A stretch of 64,000 nt of DNA from Angelakisella massiliensis (GTDB lineage Bacteria; Bacillota; Clostridia; Oscillospirales; Ruminococcaceae): positions 919,649 to 983,648 of the forward strand of contig NZ_LT629944.1 of NCBI RefSeq assembly GCF_900104675.1, given 5' to 3'. Of this stretch, positions 52,801-61,222 are shown one piece after another (the stretch's first letter is position 1; every line of letters begins with the position of its first letter). The notes beneath the pieces are model-generated. The model worked only from the letters and a program-made list of their open reading frames with translations, was not told the DNA's origin and made no database searches. The translations under genes were made by a program, and so were the position numbers.

Positions 52801-55800
52801 GCTCCCTGCGCCCGATCATCCCATCACCGGCACGATTGATGCCATTGAAGATACAACGGTCCGCATTTACACCGGGCCTTATGCCTGGAGTTATGATGTC
52901 ATCAGCCGGGAACAGTTTGAAACCTGGCTGCGCCAGGATGAGCGCAACGCCGGACTGTTTACGCCGGGGGAAAAAGAAACCCCTGCGCCGGAAATCACAG
53001 CCGAGCCAGTTAAGGTCTACCCCGGCGACAAGAATAACCTGCCCTATGACGTGGTGGTGGAACGGCTGCACATCGACCAGCCGGAACCCACGCCGCAGGA
53101 ACCCGTGCCCGCCCCGGAAGTGGAGGCAGATGCAGAACCGGGGCCGCAGGTCGCCATCCCGGTAAACGGTGAGTGGCAGACCTTCCCCGACCAGAGGGCA
53201 GCTGAGCAGGCGGCCTACCAAGAGTACAAAGACAACCTGCGCCGCAACGCGCAGAATTTTCACATCAACGACGACCATCTGGGTGAGGGCGGCCCCAAGG
53301 CCAAGTACCAGGCCAATGTGGCAGCGATTAAGCTGCTGAAGCATCTGGAGGAGACCACCGGGCAGTCCACGCCGGAGCAGCAGGCGGTATTGTCCCGCTA
53401 TGTTGGCTGGGGTGGCCTGGCAGATGCCTTTGACCCGGACAAATCTGCGTGGGCTGCCGAGTTTTCGGAACTGAAAGAACTGCTGACCCCGGAGGAATAC
53501 GCTGCGGCCAGAGCCTCCACCTTGAATGCCCACTACACCAGCCCTACCGTCATCCGTGCCATCTATGAGGCCGTGGAGAAGATGGGCTTCCGTACCGGCA
53601 ACATTTTGGAGCCGTCTATGGGCGTGGGCAATTTCTTCGGAATGCTGCCGGAGAGTATGGCGGACAGCCGCCTGTACGGCGTGGAGCTGGATTCCATCAG
53701 CGGCCGGATCGCAAAGCAGCTTTACCCCAAGGCTGACATCACCGTGGCGGGCTTCGAGACCACCGACCGGCGGGACTTTTACGACCTTGCCATCGGCAAC
53801 GTGCCTTTCGGCCAGTACCAAGTCAACGACAGAGCCTACAATAAGCTGGGCTTCAACATCCATAACTACTTTTTTGCAAAATCTTTAGACCAAGTGCGCC
53901 CCGGCGGCGTGGTGGCTTTTGTCACCAGCCGCTATACGATGGACGCCAAGGATTCCACCGTGCGCCGGTATCTGGCCCAGCGGGCCGAACTGCTGGGAGC
54001 CATTCGTCTGCCCAATGACGCTTTCAAAAAGAATGCCGGAACTGAGGTTGTTTCGGACATTCTCTTTCTGCAAAAACGGGACCGCCCGCTGGACATTGCG
54101 CCGGACTGGACCCAGGTGGGCCGGACCGAGGACGGCTTCACGGTCAACCAATATTTTCTGGACCACCCGGAGATGGTGTTAGGGCGGCCTACCGCTGAAA
54201 GCACCCAATATGGCAAGCAGGACTACACCGTGGCCCCCATCGAAGGGCTGGAGCTGGCCGACCAGCTGCACGATGCCGTGAAGTACATCCAGGGAACCTA
54301 TCAGGAGGCCGCGCTGCCGGAGCTGGGCGAGGGCGAGGAGATCGACGAATCCCTCCCGGCTGACCCCAACGTGAAGAACTACTCCTACACGGTGGTGGAC
54401 GGTGCGGTGTACTTCCGGGAAAACAGCCGCATGGTGCGCCCTGACTTGAATGCCACCGCCGAAGCCCGTGTCAAAGGGCTGGTAGGGCTGCGGGACTGTG
54501 TGCAGCGGCTCATCGACCTGGAAATGGACGCCGCCGCGCCGGAGGCCGCCATCCAGGGACAGATGGCCGAACTGAACCGGCTCTATGACGATTTTTCCGC
54601 CAAGTATGGCCTTATCAACGACCGGGCCAACCGGCTGGCCTTTGCCGATGACAGCAGCTACTATCTGCTCTGCGCCCTGGAGGTGCTGGACGAGGATGGG
54701 AAGCTGGAACGCAAGGCGGATATGTTTTCAAAACGGACCATCAAACCCCATGAAGCCGTCACCACGGTGGACACGGCCAGCGAAGCACTTGCGGTATCCA
54801 TTTCGGAGAAAGCCTGTGTGGATATGGCTTACATGGAGCAACTGACCGGCAAGACCAGTGAGGAGCTGGCCGCTGAACTGCAAGGCGTCATTTTCCGCGT
54901 TCCCGGCCAGGCCGAGCCGGATGGGCGGCCCCACTATGTCACGTCGGACGAGTACCTGTCTGGCAACGTGCGCCGGAAGCTGCGTCAGGCACAGCGGGTA
55001 GCCGAAACCGACCCGTCCTTTGCGGTCAACGTGGAGGCACTGACCGCCGCCCAGCCCAAGGACCTGGACGCTTCCGAGATCGAGGTGCGGCTGGGGGCAA
55101 CGTGGATCGACAAGGAGTATATCCAGCAATTCATGTACGAGACCTTTGACACGCCCTTTTACCTTCAGCGCAGCATTGAGGTCCACTATACCCCCTTTAC
55201 GGCGGAATGGCAGATCTCCGGCAAGACTGCCGTTGGACAGAACAATGTGGCTGCTTATTCGACGTATGGAACCGAGCGGGCCAACGCCTATAAAATCCTG
55301 GAGGACAGCCTGAACCTGCGGGATGTGCGCATCTACGACACCGTGGAGGACGCAGACGGCAAGGAGCGCCGGGTGCTGAACGCCAAGGAGACTACCCTTG
55401 CCGCGCAAAAGCAGCAGGCTATTCGGGAGGCGTTCAAGGATTGGATTTGGCGCGACCCGGAGCGGCGGCAGGCATTGGTGCGCCAGTACAACGAGGAGAT
55501 GAACAGCACCCGGCCCCGCGAGTATGACGGCAGCCATATTGTCTTTGGCGGCATGAACCCGTCCATCACCCTGCGGGAACACCAGAAAAACGCCATCGCC
55601 CATGTGCTGTACGGCGGCAACACGCTGCTGGCCCATGAGGTGGGTGCGGGCAAAACTTTTGAAATGGTTGGGGCCGCGATGGAGGCCAAACGGCTGGGCC
55701 TTTGCCAGAAATCTCTCTTTGTGGTGCCGAACCACTTGACCGAGCAGTGGGCGTCGGAGTTCCTGCGGCTCTACCCATCCGCCAACATCCTGGTGACAAC

Positions 55801-56455
55801 GCGAAAAGATTTTGAGAAGCACAACCGCAAAAAATTTTGTGCCAGAGTCGCCACTGGCGATTACGATGCCATCATCATGGGTCACAGCCAGTTTGAGAAA
55901 ATCCCCATCAGCAAGGAACGTCAGGAGCGGCTTTTGCAGGAACAGATCTGGGAGATCACCGAGGGTATCTCTGAGGTAGAGGCCAGCGGTGGGGAGCGTT
56001 TTACGGTCAAGCAGCTGGAACGCACCCGAAAGTCCCTGGAAGCCAGGCTGGAAAAGCTGCAAGCCGAGGAACGAAAAGATGACGTGGTGACGTTTGAGCA
56101 GTTGGGCGTTGACCGGCTGTTCGTGGATGAGGCCCACAACTATAAAAATCTGTTTCTTTACACCAAAATGCGCAATGTGGCGGGCCTCTCCACTACGGAC
56201 GCGCAGAAATCCAGCGATATGTTCGCCAAGTGCCGCTATATGGACGAGCTGACGGGTGGCCGGGGCGTTGTCTTTGCCACCGGCACACCCGTGTCGAACA
56301 GTATGACCGAACTTTATACCATGCAGCGGTATCTCCAATATGACCGCCTGCAAGAGCTGGGCATGACCCACTTTGACTGCTGGGCCAGCCGCTTCGGGGA
56401 GACCTGCACCTCGCTGGAGCTTGCCCCTGAAGGATATAATTTAGTAGGACGATAA
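49859..56455 (+). CDS. Giant ICE methylase/SNF2-type helicase protein, 3' end cut off by a transposon
   Basis: The surviving 2198 residues have several parts. The ArdC-like N-terminus (residues 10-100, YPYHEQLMIYAQRPDATAC) is followed by LPD/YodL-type regions. An N6-adenine DNA methylase-like domain has ILEPSMGVGNFFGML near residue 1250 and AIGNVPFGQY near 1312. An SNF2-type helicase core has Walker A AHEVGAGKTFEM near 1929, DEAH in VDEAHNYKN near 2088 and ATGTPVSNSMTELY near 2141. The second helicase lobe is missing: the frame runs into a transposon end after EGYNLVG. Residues about 258-376 are read from the same DNA as a tnpV gene in another frame. Such proteins are thought to protect or process DNA in the recipient. 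Confidence 0.85.
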   Translation: MPTKAEMYAQMAEKVAVQLTGSWQEWAGFLTTAARLYKYPYHEQLMIYAQRPDATACAEYDLWNDRMGRYVRRGSKGIALVDDSGDRPRLRYVFDISDTGTREHSRTPWLWQLEERHIGPVSAMLERNYDVSSNDLAQQLADVAAKLAEEYWDEHRQDILYIVDGSFLEEYDEYNIEVQFKSAATVSIAYALMSRCGLDTEQYFQHEDFMPIFDFNTPATVGALGAAVSQMNQQVLRQIGVTIQNYEREQLAERSNHHEEQPDLHAERGLPDSRPEPERTAGEAPGQVRAAAESVSEGTPAPDLQPAAADREAVPAPHRDRRDGEQPSGADDAPAGGVGGRDGGAESPRPDAVGGPDEHLQGPGRGDPAGGAYQQLTLNLFLSEAEQIQIIDEAESVKTPSASSFAQEQPQPEAGDYEAESVKPTLRELHEKYKPIVLEAVTEDTRYRNACGHSDYESAVIEGRSAIRRAVLSSGNRELLQLYSYTPEFRQRLHREIIDETYPRLHELLRPLSQDDIDDAIRVWNGDAASKRAVVHYMADHAREKDTAAWLAREYSGGDSTKLLLARAGSSVEMELPWPKVQRRIAQLIADGTFLTEQERQPERQEQDVRRYQVVVYHHSENGFDERMEYPKREEAEKAAQGYVDGTMEPDGFAYDGAAIYDLQQRTYLRIFGNYPDEAAQAQVAPPDLSGQPVTREGDTITIGNGEPAHEIDITVSDEEYEAIPEEKVYDPAAPVYHEGDTVYLDNQEYQITELRADTVQLLPSGMTYPIFRAESRERFEQLLKNDLRNGSITEFLFANPEKADQDLREVLTSGLLAWQDKEYISRWLRDGEGNTKIAKRLSELYSGRVETMDLVTGDIADYRTFTTSVEVEILDHEERKLATLAYRWDELVPLLRGLYVHEQDGFFQDPDGFKRYAVEETSDAFEEPFIVRDQQTGRYYDLDDIYQTFETREEAEAFADRLNTPFLEGTPSYQVGDHVTLPAPDHPITGTIDAIEDTTVRIYTGPYAWSYDVISREQFETWLRQDERNAGLFTPGEKETPAPEITAEPVKVYPGDKNNLPYDVVVERLHIDQPEPTPQEPVPAPEVEADAEPGPQVAIPVNGEWQTFPDQRAAEQAAYQEYKDNLRRNAQNFHINDDHLGEGGPKAKYQANVAAIKLLKHLEETTGQSTPEQQAVLSRYVGWGGLADAFDPDKSAWAAEFSELKELLTPEEYAAARASTLNAHYTSPTVIRAIYEAVEKMGFRTGNILEPSMGVGNFFGMLPESMADSRLYGVELDSISGRIAKQLYPKADITVAGFETTDRRDFYDLAIGNVPFGQYQVNDRAYNKLGFNIHNYFFAKSLDQVRPGGVVAFVTSRYTMDAKDSTVRRYLAQRAELLGAIRLPNDAFKKNAGTEVVSDILFLQKRDRPLDIAPDWTQVGRTEDGFTVNQYFLDHPEMVLGRPTAESTQYGKQDYTVAPIEGLELADQLHDAVKYIQGTYQEAALPELGEGEEIDESLPADPNVKNYSYTVVDGAVYFRENSRMVRPDLNATAEARVKGLVGLRDCVQRLIDLEMDAAAPEAAIQGQMAELNRLYDDFSAKYGLINDRANRLAFADDSSYYLLCALEVLDEDGKLERKADMFSKRTIKPHEAVTTVDTASEALAVSISEKACVDMAYMEQLTGKTSEELAAELQGVIFRVPGQAEPDGRPHYVTSDEYLSGNVRRKLRQAQRVAETDPSFAVNVEALTAAQPKDLDASEIEVRLGATWIDKEYIQQFMYETFDTPFYLQRSIEVHYTPFTAEWQISGKTAVGQNNVAAYSTYGTERANAYKILEDSLNLRDVRIYDTVEDADGKERRVLNAKETTLAAQKQQAIREAFKDWIWRDPERRQALVRQYNEEMNSTRPREYDGSHIVFGGMNPSITLREHQKNAIAHVLYGGNTLLAHEVGAGKTFEMVGAAMEAKRLGLCQKSLFVVPNHLTEQWASEFLRLYPSANILVTTRKDFEKHNRKKFCARVATGDYDAIIMGHSQFEKIPISKERQERLLQEQIWEITEGISEVEASGGERFTVKQLERTRKSLEARLEKLQAEERKDDVVTFEQLGVDRLFVDEAHNYKNLFLYTKMRNVAGLSTTDAQKSSDMFAKCRYMDELTGGRGVVFATGTPVSNSMTELYTMQRYLQYDRLQELGMTHFDCWASRFGETCTSLELAPEGYNLVGR
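50631..50987 (+). CDS. tnpV: TnpV-family protein nested inside the helicase gene
   Basis: A 118-residue TnpV protein (MKNNLTYTQNGDYLIPDLSL, then KYGRLRKAYLKEHRPLIYNQLL and DPMQWVGLMNTCKAQAEEILL) read one base ahead of the giant gene that surrounds it. It has its own AAAGGAG site ten bases before the ATG. In the surrounding frame the same DNA gives an arginine/glutamate/proline-rich linker. TnpV is found in Tn4451-type and other elements; its function is unclear. A paralogue lies at 58675-59052. Confidence 0.85.
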   Translation: MKNNLTYTQNGDYLIPDLSLSEQPEKPLGKYGRLRKAYLKEHRPLIYNQLLLTEKLYPHLIEIDETANSRLEQMMPQLAESAGATEELKARDPMQWVGLMNTCKAQAEEILLAELINS

Positions 56456-56465
56456 ATAATGCGTT
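56440..56465. other. Junction of the Tn4451-like transposon with the helicase gene
   Basis: Helicase homology ends at LAPEGYNLVG. The next bases (GGACGATAAATAATGC) are unrelated and AT-rich and introduce a stop at 56453-56455. Tn4451-type elements insert at GA dinucleotides, and a GA is present here. The exact base cannot be fixed without the other end. Confidence 0.65.
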
Positions 56466-56629
56466 CCTAAATTGAAAATAGGCTATCAAAATCGGTTTTG
56501 GAACTTCAAAAAAATCTTTTAATTTTCTTGAAAAACAGTTCCGCTTTGCACCCCTATTTTCTCCTATTAGCAGAGGGAGTAATCCCTGTAATGCTAAATC
56601 AGATTACATAAAGAAAGGAGGATAAGAGA

Positions 56630-58750
56630 ATGTCAAGGACTTCAAAGATTACAGCAATTTATGAGCGTTTATCAAGAGATGATGACCTCAATGGTGAGTC
56701 AAATTCAATCACCAACCAAAAGCAATACTTGGAAGATTACGCCCGAAGAAATGGCTTTACGAATATCCGTCATTTTACTGACGATGGTTTTTCGGGTGTG
56801 AATTTCAATCGTCCGAGTTTTCAGGAGTTGATTAAGGAAGTAGAAGCAGGAAATGTCGCAACGATTATTGTTAAGGATATGAGCCGATTAGGACGAAACT
56901 ATCTGCAAGTCGGCTTTTATACGGAAGTTCTGTTCCCACAGAAAGATGTCCGTTTTCTTGCAATAAACAACAGCATTGACAGTAATAATGCTTCTGATAA
57001 TGACTTTGCCCCATTTTTGAATATAATGAACGAATGGTACGCCAAAGACACAAGCAATAAAATTAAGGCTGTGTTTGATGCTCGTATGAAAGACGGAAAG
57101 CGTTGTAGCGGTTCAATTCCCTATGGATATAACCGATTAGCAACCGACAAACAAACGCTTGTCGTTGACCCTGTGGCTTCTGAGGTGGTAAAGCGTATCT
57201 TTCTGCTTGCCAACGAGGGCAAAAGTCCGAGAGCAATCGCTGAATTGCTTACCGAAGAAAAGGTTTTAATTCCGGCTGCACACGCAAAGGAATATCACCC
57301 CGAACAGTATAATGGAATAAAGTTTACAGACCCGTATCTTTGGGGAATGTCAACCATAAGAGCGATTTTAAGCAGACAGGAATATCTCGGTCATACTGTT
57401 TTGCGTAAATCGGTCAGCACCAATTTCAAACTGCACAAAAGAAAGAATACCGATGAAGATGAACAGTATGTATTTTATAATACGCACGAGCCTATCATCT
57501 CGCAGGAACTTTGGGACAGCGTTCAGAAGCGAAAGAAACGAGCGAACAGGACAGCAGCCAAAGGTACGCATAGCAACCGTTTAAGCGGTTATCTGTACTG
57601 TGCGGATTGTGGCAGAAGAATGACCCTGCAAACGCATTACAGTAAAAAAGACCGTTCGGTGCAGTATTCTTACCGTTGCGGTGGGTATGCAAGCAGAGTA
57701 AACTCCTGCTCTGCCCATTCAATTAGTGCTGATAATGTTGAAGCCTTGATATTATCGGCTGTCAAACGATTATCAAGATTTGTTCTGAATGACGAAGAAG
57801 CCTTTGCAAAGGAACTTCAAGCACTTTGGAATGAAAAGCAGACAGAAAAGCCAAAGCACAATAAATCGGAATTGCACCGTTTTCAGAAGCGATACGATGA
57901 ATTGTCTAAACTTATTCGTGGCTTGTATGAAAATCTTGTTTCGGGATTACTGCCCGAAAGACAGTATAAGCAACTGATGAAGCAGTACGATGACGAACAG
58001 GCTGAACTGGAAACGAAGATTGAGGAAATGGAAAAGGAACTTACCGAAGAAAAAGTAAATGCTGTTGATATTAAGCATTTCATTTCTTTAATTCGCAAGT
58101 GCAAAGAGCCGACAGAAATTTCCGATTTGATGTTTGCTGAACTCATTGACAAGATTGTGGTTTATGAAGCAGAGGGTGTGGGAAAAGCAAGGACACAAAA
58201 GGTTGATATTTACTTCAACTATGTCGGGCAGGTCGATATTGCCTATACAGAAGAAGAACTTGCTGAAATAAAGGCACAGGAAGAACAGATTGAGATGGAA
58301 CGCTTGGCAAAACAGCGTGAGCGTGAAAAAGCCTACCGAGAGAAGCGAAAGGCGAAAAAACTCGCTGAAAACGGTGGAGAAATCGTCAAGACAAAGATAT
58401 GTCCTCACTGTCAAAAAGAGTTTGTGCCTACAAGTAACCGACAGATATTCTGTTCAAAGGATTGTTGCTATCAGGCAAGGCAGGATAAGACAAAAGCCGA
58501 CAGAGAAGCAGAAAAAGGAAATCATTATTATCGTCAGCGTGTATGTGCTGTGTGTGGCAGTACCTACTGGCCTGCACACAGTCAGCAGAAATTCTGTTCC
58601 GAAGAATGTCAAAAGCAAAATCACAACGAGAAATCTTTGGAATTTTATCACAAGAAGCGAAAGGAGAAATCAGAATGCAAAGATTTATTACAGACGAAAG
58701 AACTGGTATCCAGTACGAACTCATCGGAGATTATTACTATCCCTGCTTGA
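56630..58750 (+). CDS. tnpX: Large serine recombinase, TnpX-like
   Basis: A 706-residue recombinase. The resolvase domain has the catalytic Ser15 in YERLSRDDD and IVKDMSRLGRNYLQVGFY. It is followed by the recombinase domain (IPYGYNRL ... ILSRQEYLGH), a zinc ribbon (LYCADCGRRM), a coiled coil near residues 420-470 and, at the C-terminus, two extra CxxC zinc modules (ICPHCQKEF, VCAVCGSTYW). Length and layout match TnpX of Tn4451/Tn4453 (707 residues), which excises and inserts the transposon. GAAAGGAGG precedes the ATG. The AT-rich DNA contrasts sharply with the GC-rich ICE. Confidence 0.93.
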   Translation: MSRTSKITAIYERLSRDDDLNGESNSITNQKQYLEDYARRNGFTNIRHFTDDGFSGVNFNRPSFQELIKEVEAGNVATIIVKDMSRLGRNYLQVGFYTEVLFPQKDVRFLAINNSIDSNNASDNDFAPFLNIMNEWYAKDTSNKIKAVFDARMKDGKRCSGSIPYGYNRLATDKQTLVVDPVASEVVKRIFLLANEGKSPRAIAELLTEEKVLIPAAHAKEYHPEQYNGIKFTDPYLWGMSTIRAILSRQEYLGHTVLRKSVSTNFKLHKRKNTDEDEQYVFYNTHEPIISQELWDSVQKRKKRANRTAAKGTHSNRLSGYLYCADCGRRMTLQTHYSKKDRSVQYSYRCGGYASRVNSCSAHSISADNVEALILSAVKRLSRFVLNDEEAFAKELQALWNEKQTEKPKHNKSELHRFQKRYDELSKLIRGLYENLVSGLLPERQYKQLMKQYDDEQAELETKIEEMEKELTEEKVNAVDIKHFISLIRKCKEPTEISDLMFAELIDKIVVYEAEGVGKARTQKVDIYFNYVGQVDIAYTEEELAEIKAQEEQIEMERLAKQREREKAYREKRKAKKLAENGGEIVKTKICPHCQKEFVPTSNRQIFCSKDCCYQARQDKTKADREAEKGNHYYRQRVCAVCGSTYWPAHSQQKFCSEECQKQNHNEKSLEFYHKKRKEKSECKDLLQTKELVSSTNSSEIITIPA

Positions 58751-59052
58751 CGATAGAAAACGAAGAACCGCCTACGCTCACAAAATACGGAAGAATGAGG
58801 GAAAGATATTTGAGGGAGCATAGGAAAGTCTTATATTGCAATCTGCTTACAAGCGGAAAGTTATATGAACACCTTGCTGAAATTGATACTTCGGCGTGTA
58901 ATATGGCGGAGTATCTGATAAAGGAAATGGCAAGAAAACAAGGTGTGACGGAACAACTGAAAGCGGAGGATATGATGAGATGGGTCGGATTGATGAATAA
59001 TATCCGAGCCTGTGCAGATGAGATTGTATTGAACGATATTGTGTATTCCTAA
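58675..59052 (+). CDS. tnpV: TnpV-family transposon protein
   Basis: A 125-residue protein: YELIGDYYYPCLTIENEEPP, KYGRMRERYLREHRKVLYCNLL and DMMRWVGLMNNIRACADEI are shared with the nested copy at 50631-50987. It overlaps the 3' end of tnpX by 76 bases in another frame and has AAAGGAG upstream. The family resembles excisionase-sized accessory proteins; its role is not established. A terminator follows. Confidence 0.9.
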   Translation: MQRFITDERTGIQYELIGDYYYPCLTIENEEPPTLTKYGRMRERYLREHRKVLYCNLLTSGKLYEHLAEIDTSACNMAEYLIKEMARKQGVTEQLKAEDMMRWVGLMNNIRACADEIVLNDIVYS

Positions 59053-59072
59053 TAGCATACCAGCCGAAAAGG

Positions 59073-59098
59073 AACTGCTGTCTTTACTGATGGCAGTT
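59073..59098 (+). terminator. Terminator after tnpX-tnpV
   Basis: AACTGC and GCAGTT around a 14-base loop, then TTCTTTTT. Confidence 0.7.
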
Positions 59099-59116
59099 TT
59101 CTTTTTCGGGAAGTAT

Positions 59117-59156
59117 TCAAGAAGTCATTAAGTCGTGAGTGTAATGGAAGTGGTTA
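59117..59156. repeat. 40-bp inverted repeat, left copy
   Basis: TCAAGAAGTCATTAAGTCGT and the following 20 bases are found again in reverse orientation at 63670-63709, with 38 of 40 positions identical. The two copies bracket 4.5 kb. Confidence 0.9.
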
Positions 59157-59392
59157 AATTGAAAGTTCATAAAGATGGTATGATGTGTTAAAATGAGAGT
59201 GATGAATTGTAATTTTCCGCATTGAATATTAAGAGACTTGTAGGTGTAAGCCTTTTGCTGTTTTATTATATTCTTTCAAAAAATGAAAGCTAATCTTTGA
59301 ATAAATATTTTTTGAATTTAAGTGACGCTTGACACATTTTTCCCGTTTATTAGGGTGAAAGGCCTTAATACAAGGGAAAGGAGGAGAAGCCT

Positions 59393-59953
59393 ATGGATGA
59401 TAAGCAGATATTAGATTTATATTGGGAGCGCTCCGAAGCTGCTATATCCGAAACTTCAAAAAAATACGGAAAGTATTGCAGATACATAGCCTTTAATATT
59501 CTTCACAATGACGAAGATAGCGAGGAATGTGTAAATGATACTTATTTAAGAGCTTGGAACAGCATACCGCCTAACCGTCCATCTGTCCTAAAAACTTTTT
59601 TAGGGAAGATTACTCGCAACCTATCTTTGGACAGGTACGAACTGCTTAATGCAAAGAAACGTAATGGTGGGCAAATGCCATTGGTTTTTGATGAAATACA
59701 AGAGTGCATACCATCGTTGGATAGTACAGAAAACATTGTTGAAGAAATCGCTCTAACGGATATTCTCAACCGCTTTCTTTCTTCCCTGTCATTAGAACAG
59801 CGAAAAATCTTTATGAGAAGATATTGGTATTTATCGCCCATTAAAGAAATTGCAACGGAATATGGTATGAGCGAGAGCAAAATCAAGATGTCATTATTTC
59901 GTTCAAGGAACGAACTCAAAAAATTGTTAGAGAAAGAAGGTATCTCTGTATGA
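59393..59953 (+). CDS. ECF-type sigma factor carried by the transposon
   Basis: A 186-residue sigma factor: region 2 (YGKYCRYIAFNILHNDEDSEECVNDTYLRAWNSIPPNRP) and region 4 (LSLEQRKIFMRRYWYLSPIKEIATEYGMSESKIKMSLFRSRNELKKLL). It is followed, with a 4-base overlap, by a membrane protein that is probably its anti-sigma factor. GGAAAGGAGG precedes the ATG. It is not part of the core Tn4451 gene set and may control host surface or stress genes. Confidence 0.9.
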   Translation: MDDKQILDLYWERSEAAISETSKKYGKYCRYIAFNILHNDEDSEECVNDTYLRAWNSIPPNRPSVLKTFLGKITRNLSLDRYELLNAKKRNGGQMPLVFDEIQECIPSLDSTENIVEEIALTDILNRFLSSLSLEQRKIFMRRYWYLSPIKEIATEYGMSESKIKMSLFRSRNELKKLLEKEGISV

Positions 59954-60642
59954 AAGAAAAGAAACTTTTAAGGGCATTGGGAAATGTCGATAATCAGTAT
60001 ATTAAGGAGGCTGAACCTATGAAAAAAACAAGTAAAATAACTAATCGGCAAAAATGGGTGTCTGTTGCAGCTTGCTTCGTACTCGTTGCTGTGATTGGAG
60101 TGGGAGTTTTTCAAAGCAATCTGTTTGGTACAAAAAACGATATTGCCACGCTGAATGATGGAGAAACAATTACTTTTGTTAAAAATGACTTATCACAATC
60201 TTCAATTAACTTAAATGTAACAACAAGACCTTTGAGCGATGCTGAAATTGAAATGCTTTTTGCAGACTTGCCTGTTACCGCAGATGCTTATTTTGATGCT
60301 GACAATCATAATATTCTGGGTTTTGAGGGAAAAATTGATGATACAAGAATGGTAGTTTCTAAACAGGGTGTAAATCTATTAGATACTATCATTGATGGAA
60401 ATACAATCACTTCAAGTGTAGACGGCGTTGATATCAACGCAGGATATTTCGTAACAAAGTCAAATAGTCAAGGTGTCAAAACCGTAATATATTATGCAAC
60501 CTTTGATATGGGAGAGAACACTATTTATGTAGAGTATTCTGGCGTTGAAAATGAAAGTGAAACTGTAAAAAACAACTTGGCAGACACAATTTTGAAGTTG
60601 ATTGAGAACGGTGCATTTGATTTGAGCCAAATCCAAGAATAA
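59950..60642 (+). CDS. Putative anti-sigma factor, membrane-anchored
   Basis: A 230-residue protein with a short cytoplasmic N-terminus (about 35 residues), one membrane segment (WVSVAACFVLVAVIGVGVF) and an external domain of about 170 residues (LSDAEIEMLFADLPVTADAYFDADNHNILGFEGKIDD...). Overlap with the ECF sigma gene and this topology point to an anti-sigma factor that senses an external signal. The external domain is not recognised. Confidence 0.75.
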   Translation: MKEKKLLRALGNVDNQYIKEAEPMKKTSKITNRQKWVSVAACFVLVAVIGVGVFQSNLFGTKNDIATLNDGETITFVKNDLSQSSINLNVTTRPLSDAEIEMLFADLPVTADAYFDADNHNILGFEGKIDDTRMVVSKQGVNLLDTIIDGNTITSSVDGVDINAGYFVTKSNSQGVKTVIYYATFDMGENTIYVEYSGVENESETVKNNLADTILKLIENGAFDLSQIQE

Positions 60643-61030
60643 TCTGCAAATTTCATATACTAAGAACTTGATGTAACACCCTATACCCTTAAAAAATAGG
60701 GAAAGTAATATAAAGCCCCAAAAAACAAGTCTAAAAAGCTCTATTAGAACGGTATCTTCGCTTTTTGCCTGTTCTTATGATTATAATTTTAGTGGTCACG
60801 TTTTTTGCTACTTGAATGACAGAAAACATCGTAGAAATACGGTGTTTTTTGTTGCCCCAAACCCTACAATTTCATACATAACCACAGGTTAGTACAAATA
60901 CCTTGCGTGATTTTTTTGAAAGGCTTAGAAAGGCAATTTTGCCCGATTTTCGCCCCGAAAAATGACAGAAACAAGGCTCTGAGTATCTTTCCTGTGGTTT
61001 TTTTATTTTCAGACGGAAAGGAGGATTGAT
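60643..61030. other. AT-rich intergenic region with terminator
   Basis: No gene is seen. A hairpin ACATCGTA-GAAA-TACGGTGT followed by Ts at 60826-60850 ends the sigma/anti-sigma operon. A second T-run (60996-61003) follows TCCTGTGG near the next gene. No clear promoter was found. Confidence 0.5.
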
Positions 61031-61222
61031 ATGCCGAGAATGAGTAAGAAACGGAAACAAGATTGGGCATTGTTTCTGAACGAAAGAAATCGCATTACCT
61101 ACAACGAACTTTGCAGAAAATGCAGTAATGACTGCAAGCAGAGTTTCCGTTGTATCGTGGTGCTTTGCCCTAAGTATTTATCGAAAAGGAGAACGAAGAA
61201 AAATGAAGCAAATGGAAAATGA
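61031..61222 (+). CDS. Small basic transposon protein
   Basis: 63 residues, very basic (MPRMSKKRKQDWALFLNERN ... ending KRRTKKNEANGK), with three spaced cysteines (LCRKCSNDCKQ). AAAGGAGG precedes the ATG. It overlaps the start of the ATPase gene by 20 bases. Similar small proteins precede the RepA-like ATPase in related elements; function unknown. Confidence 0.7.
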   Translation: MPRMSKKRKQDWALFLNERNRITYNELCRKCSNDCKQSFRCIVVLCPKYLSKRRTKKNEANGK

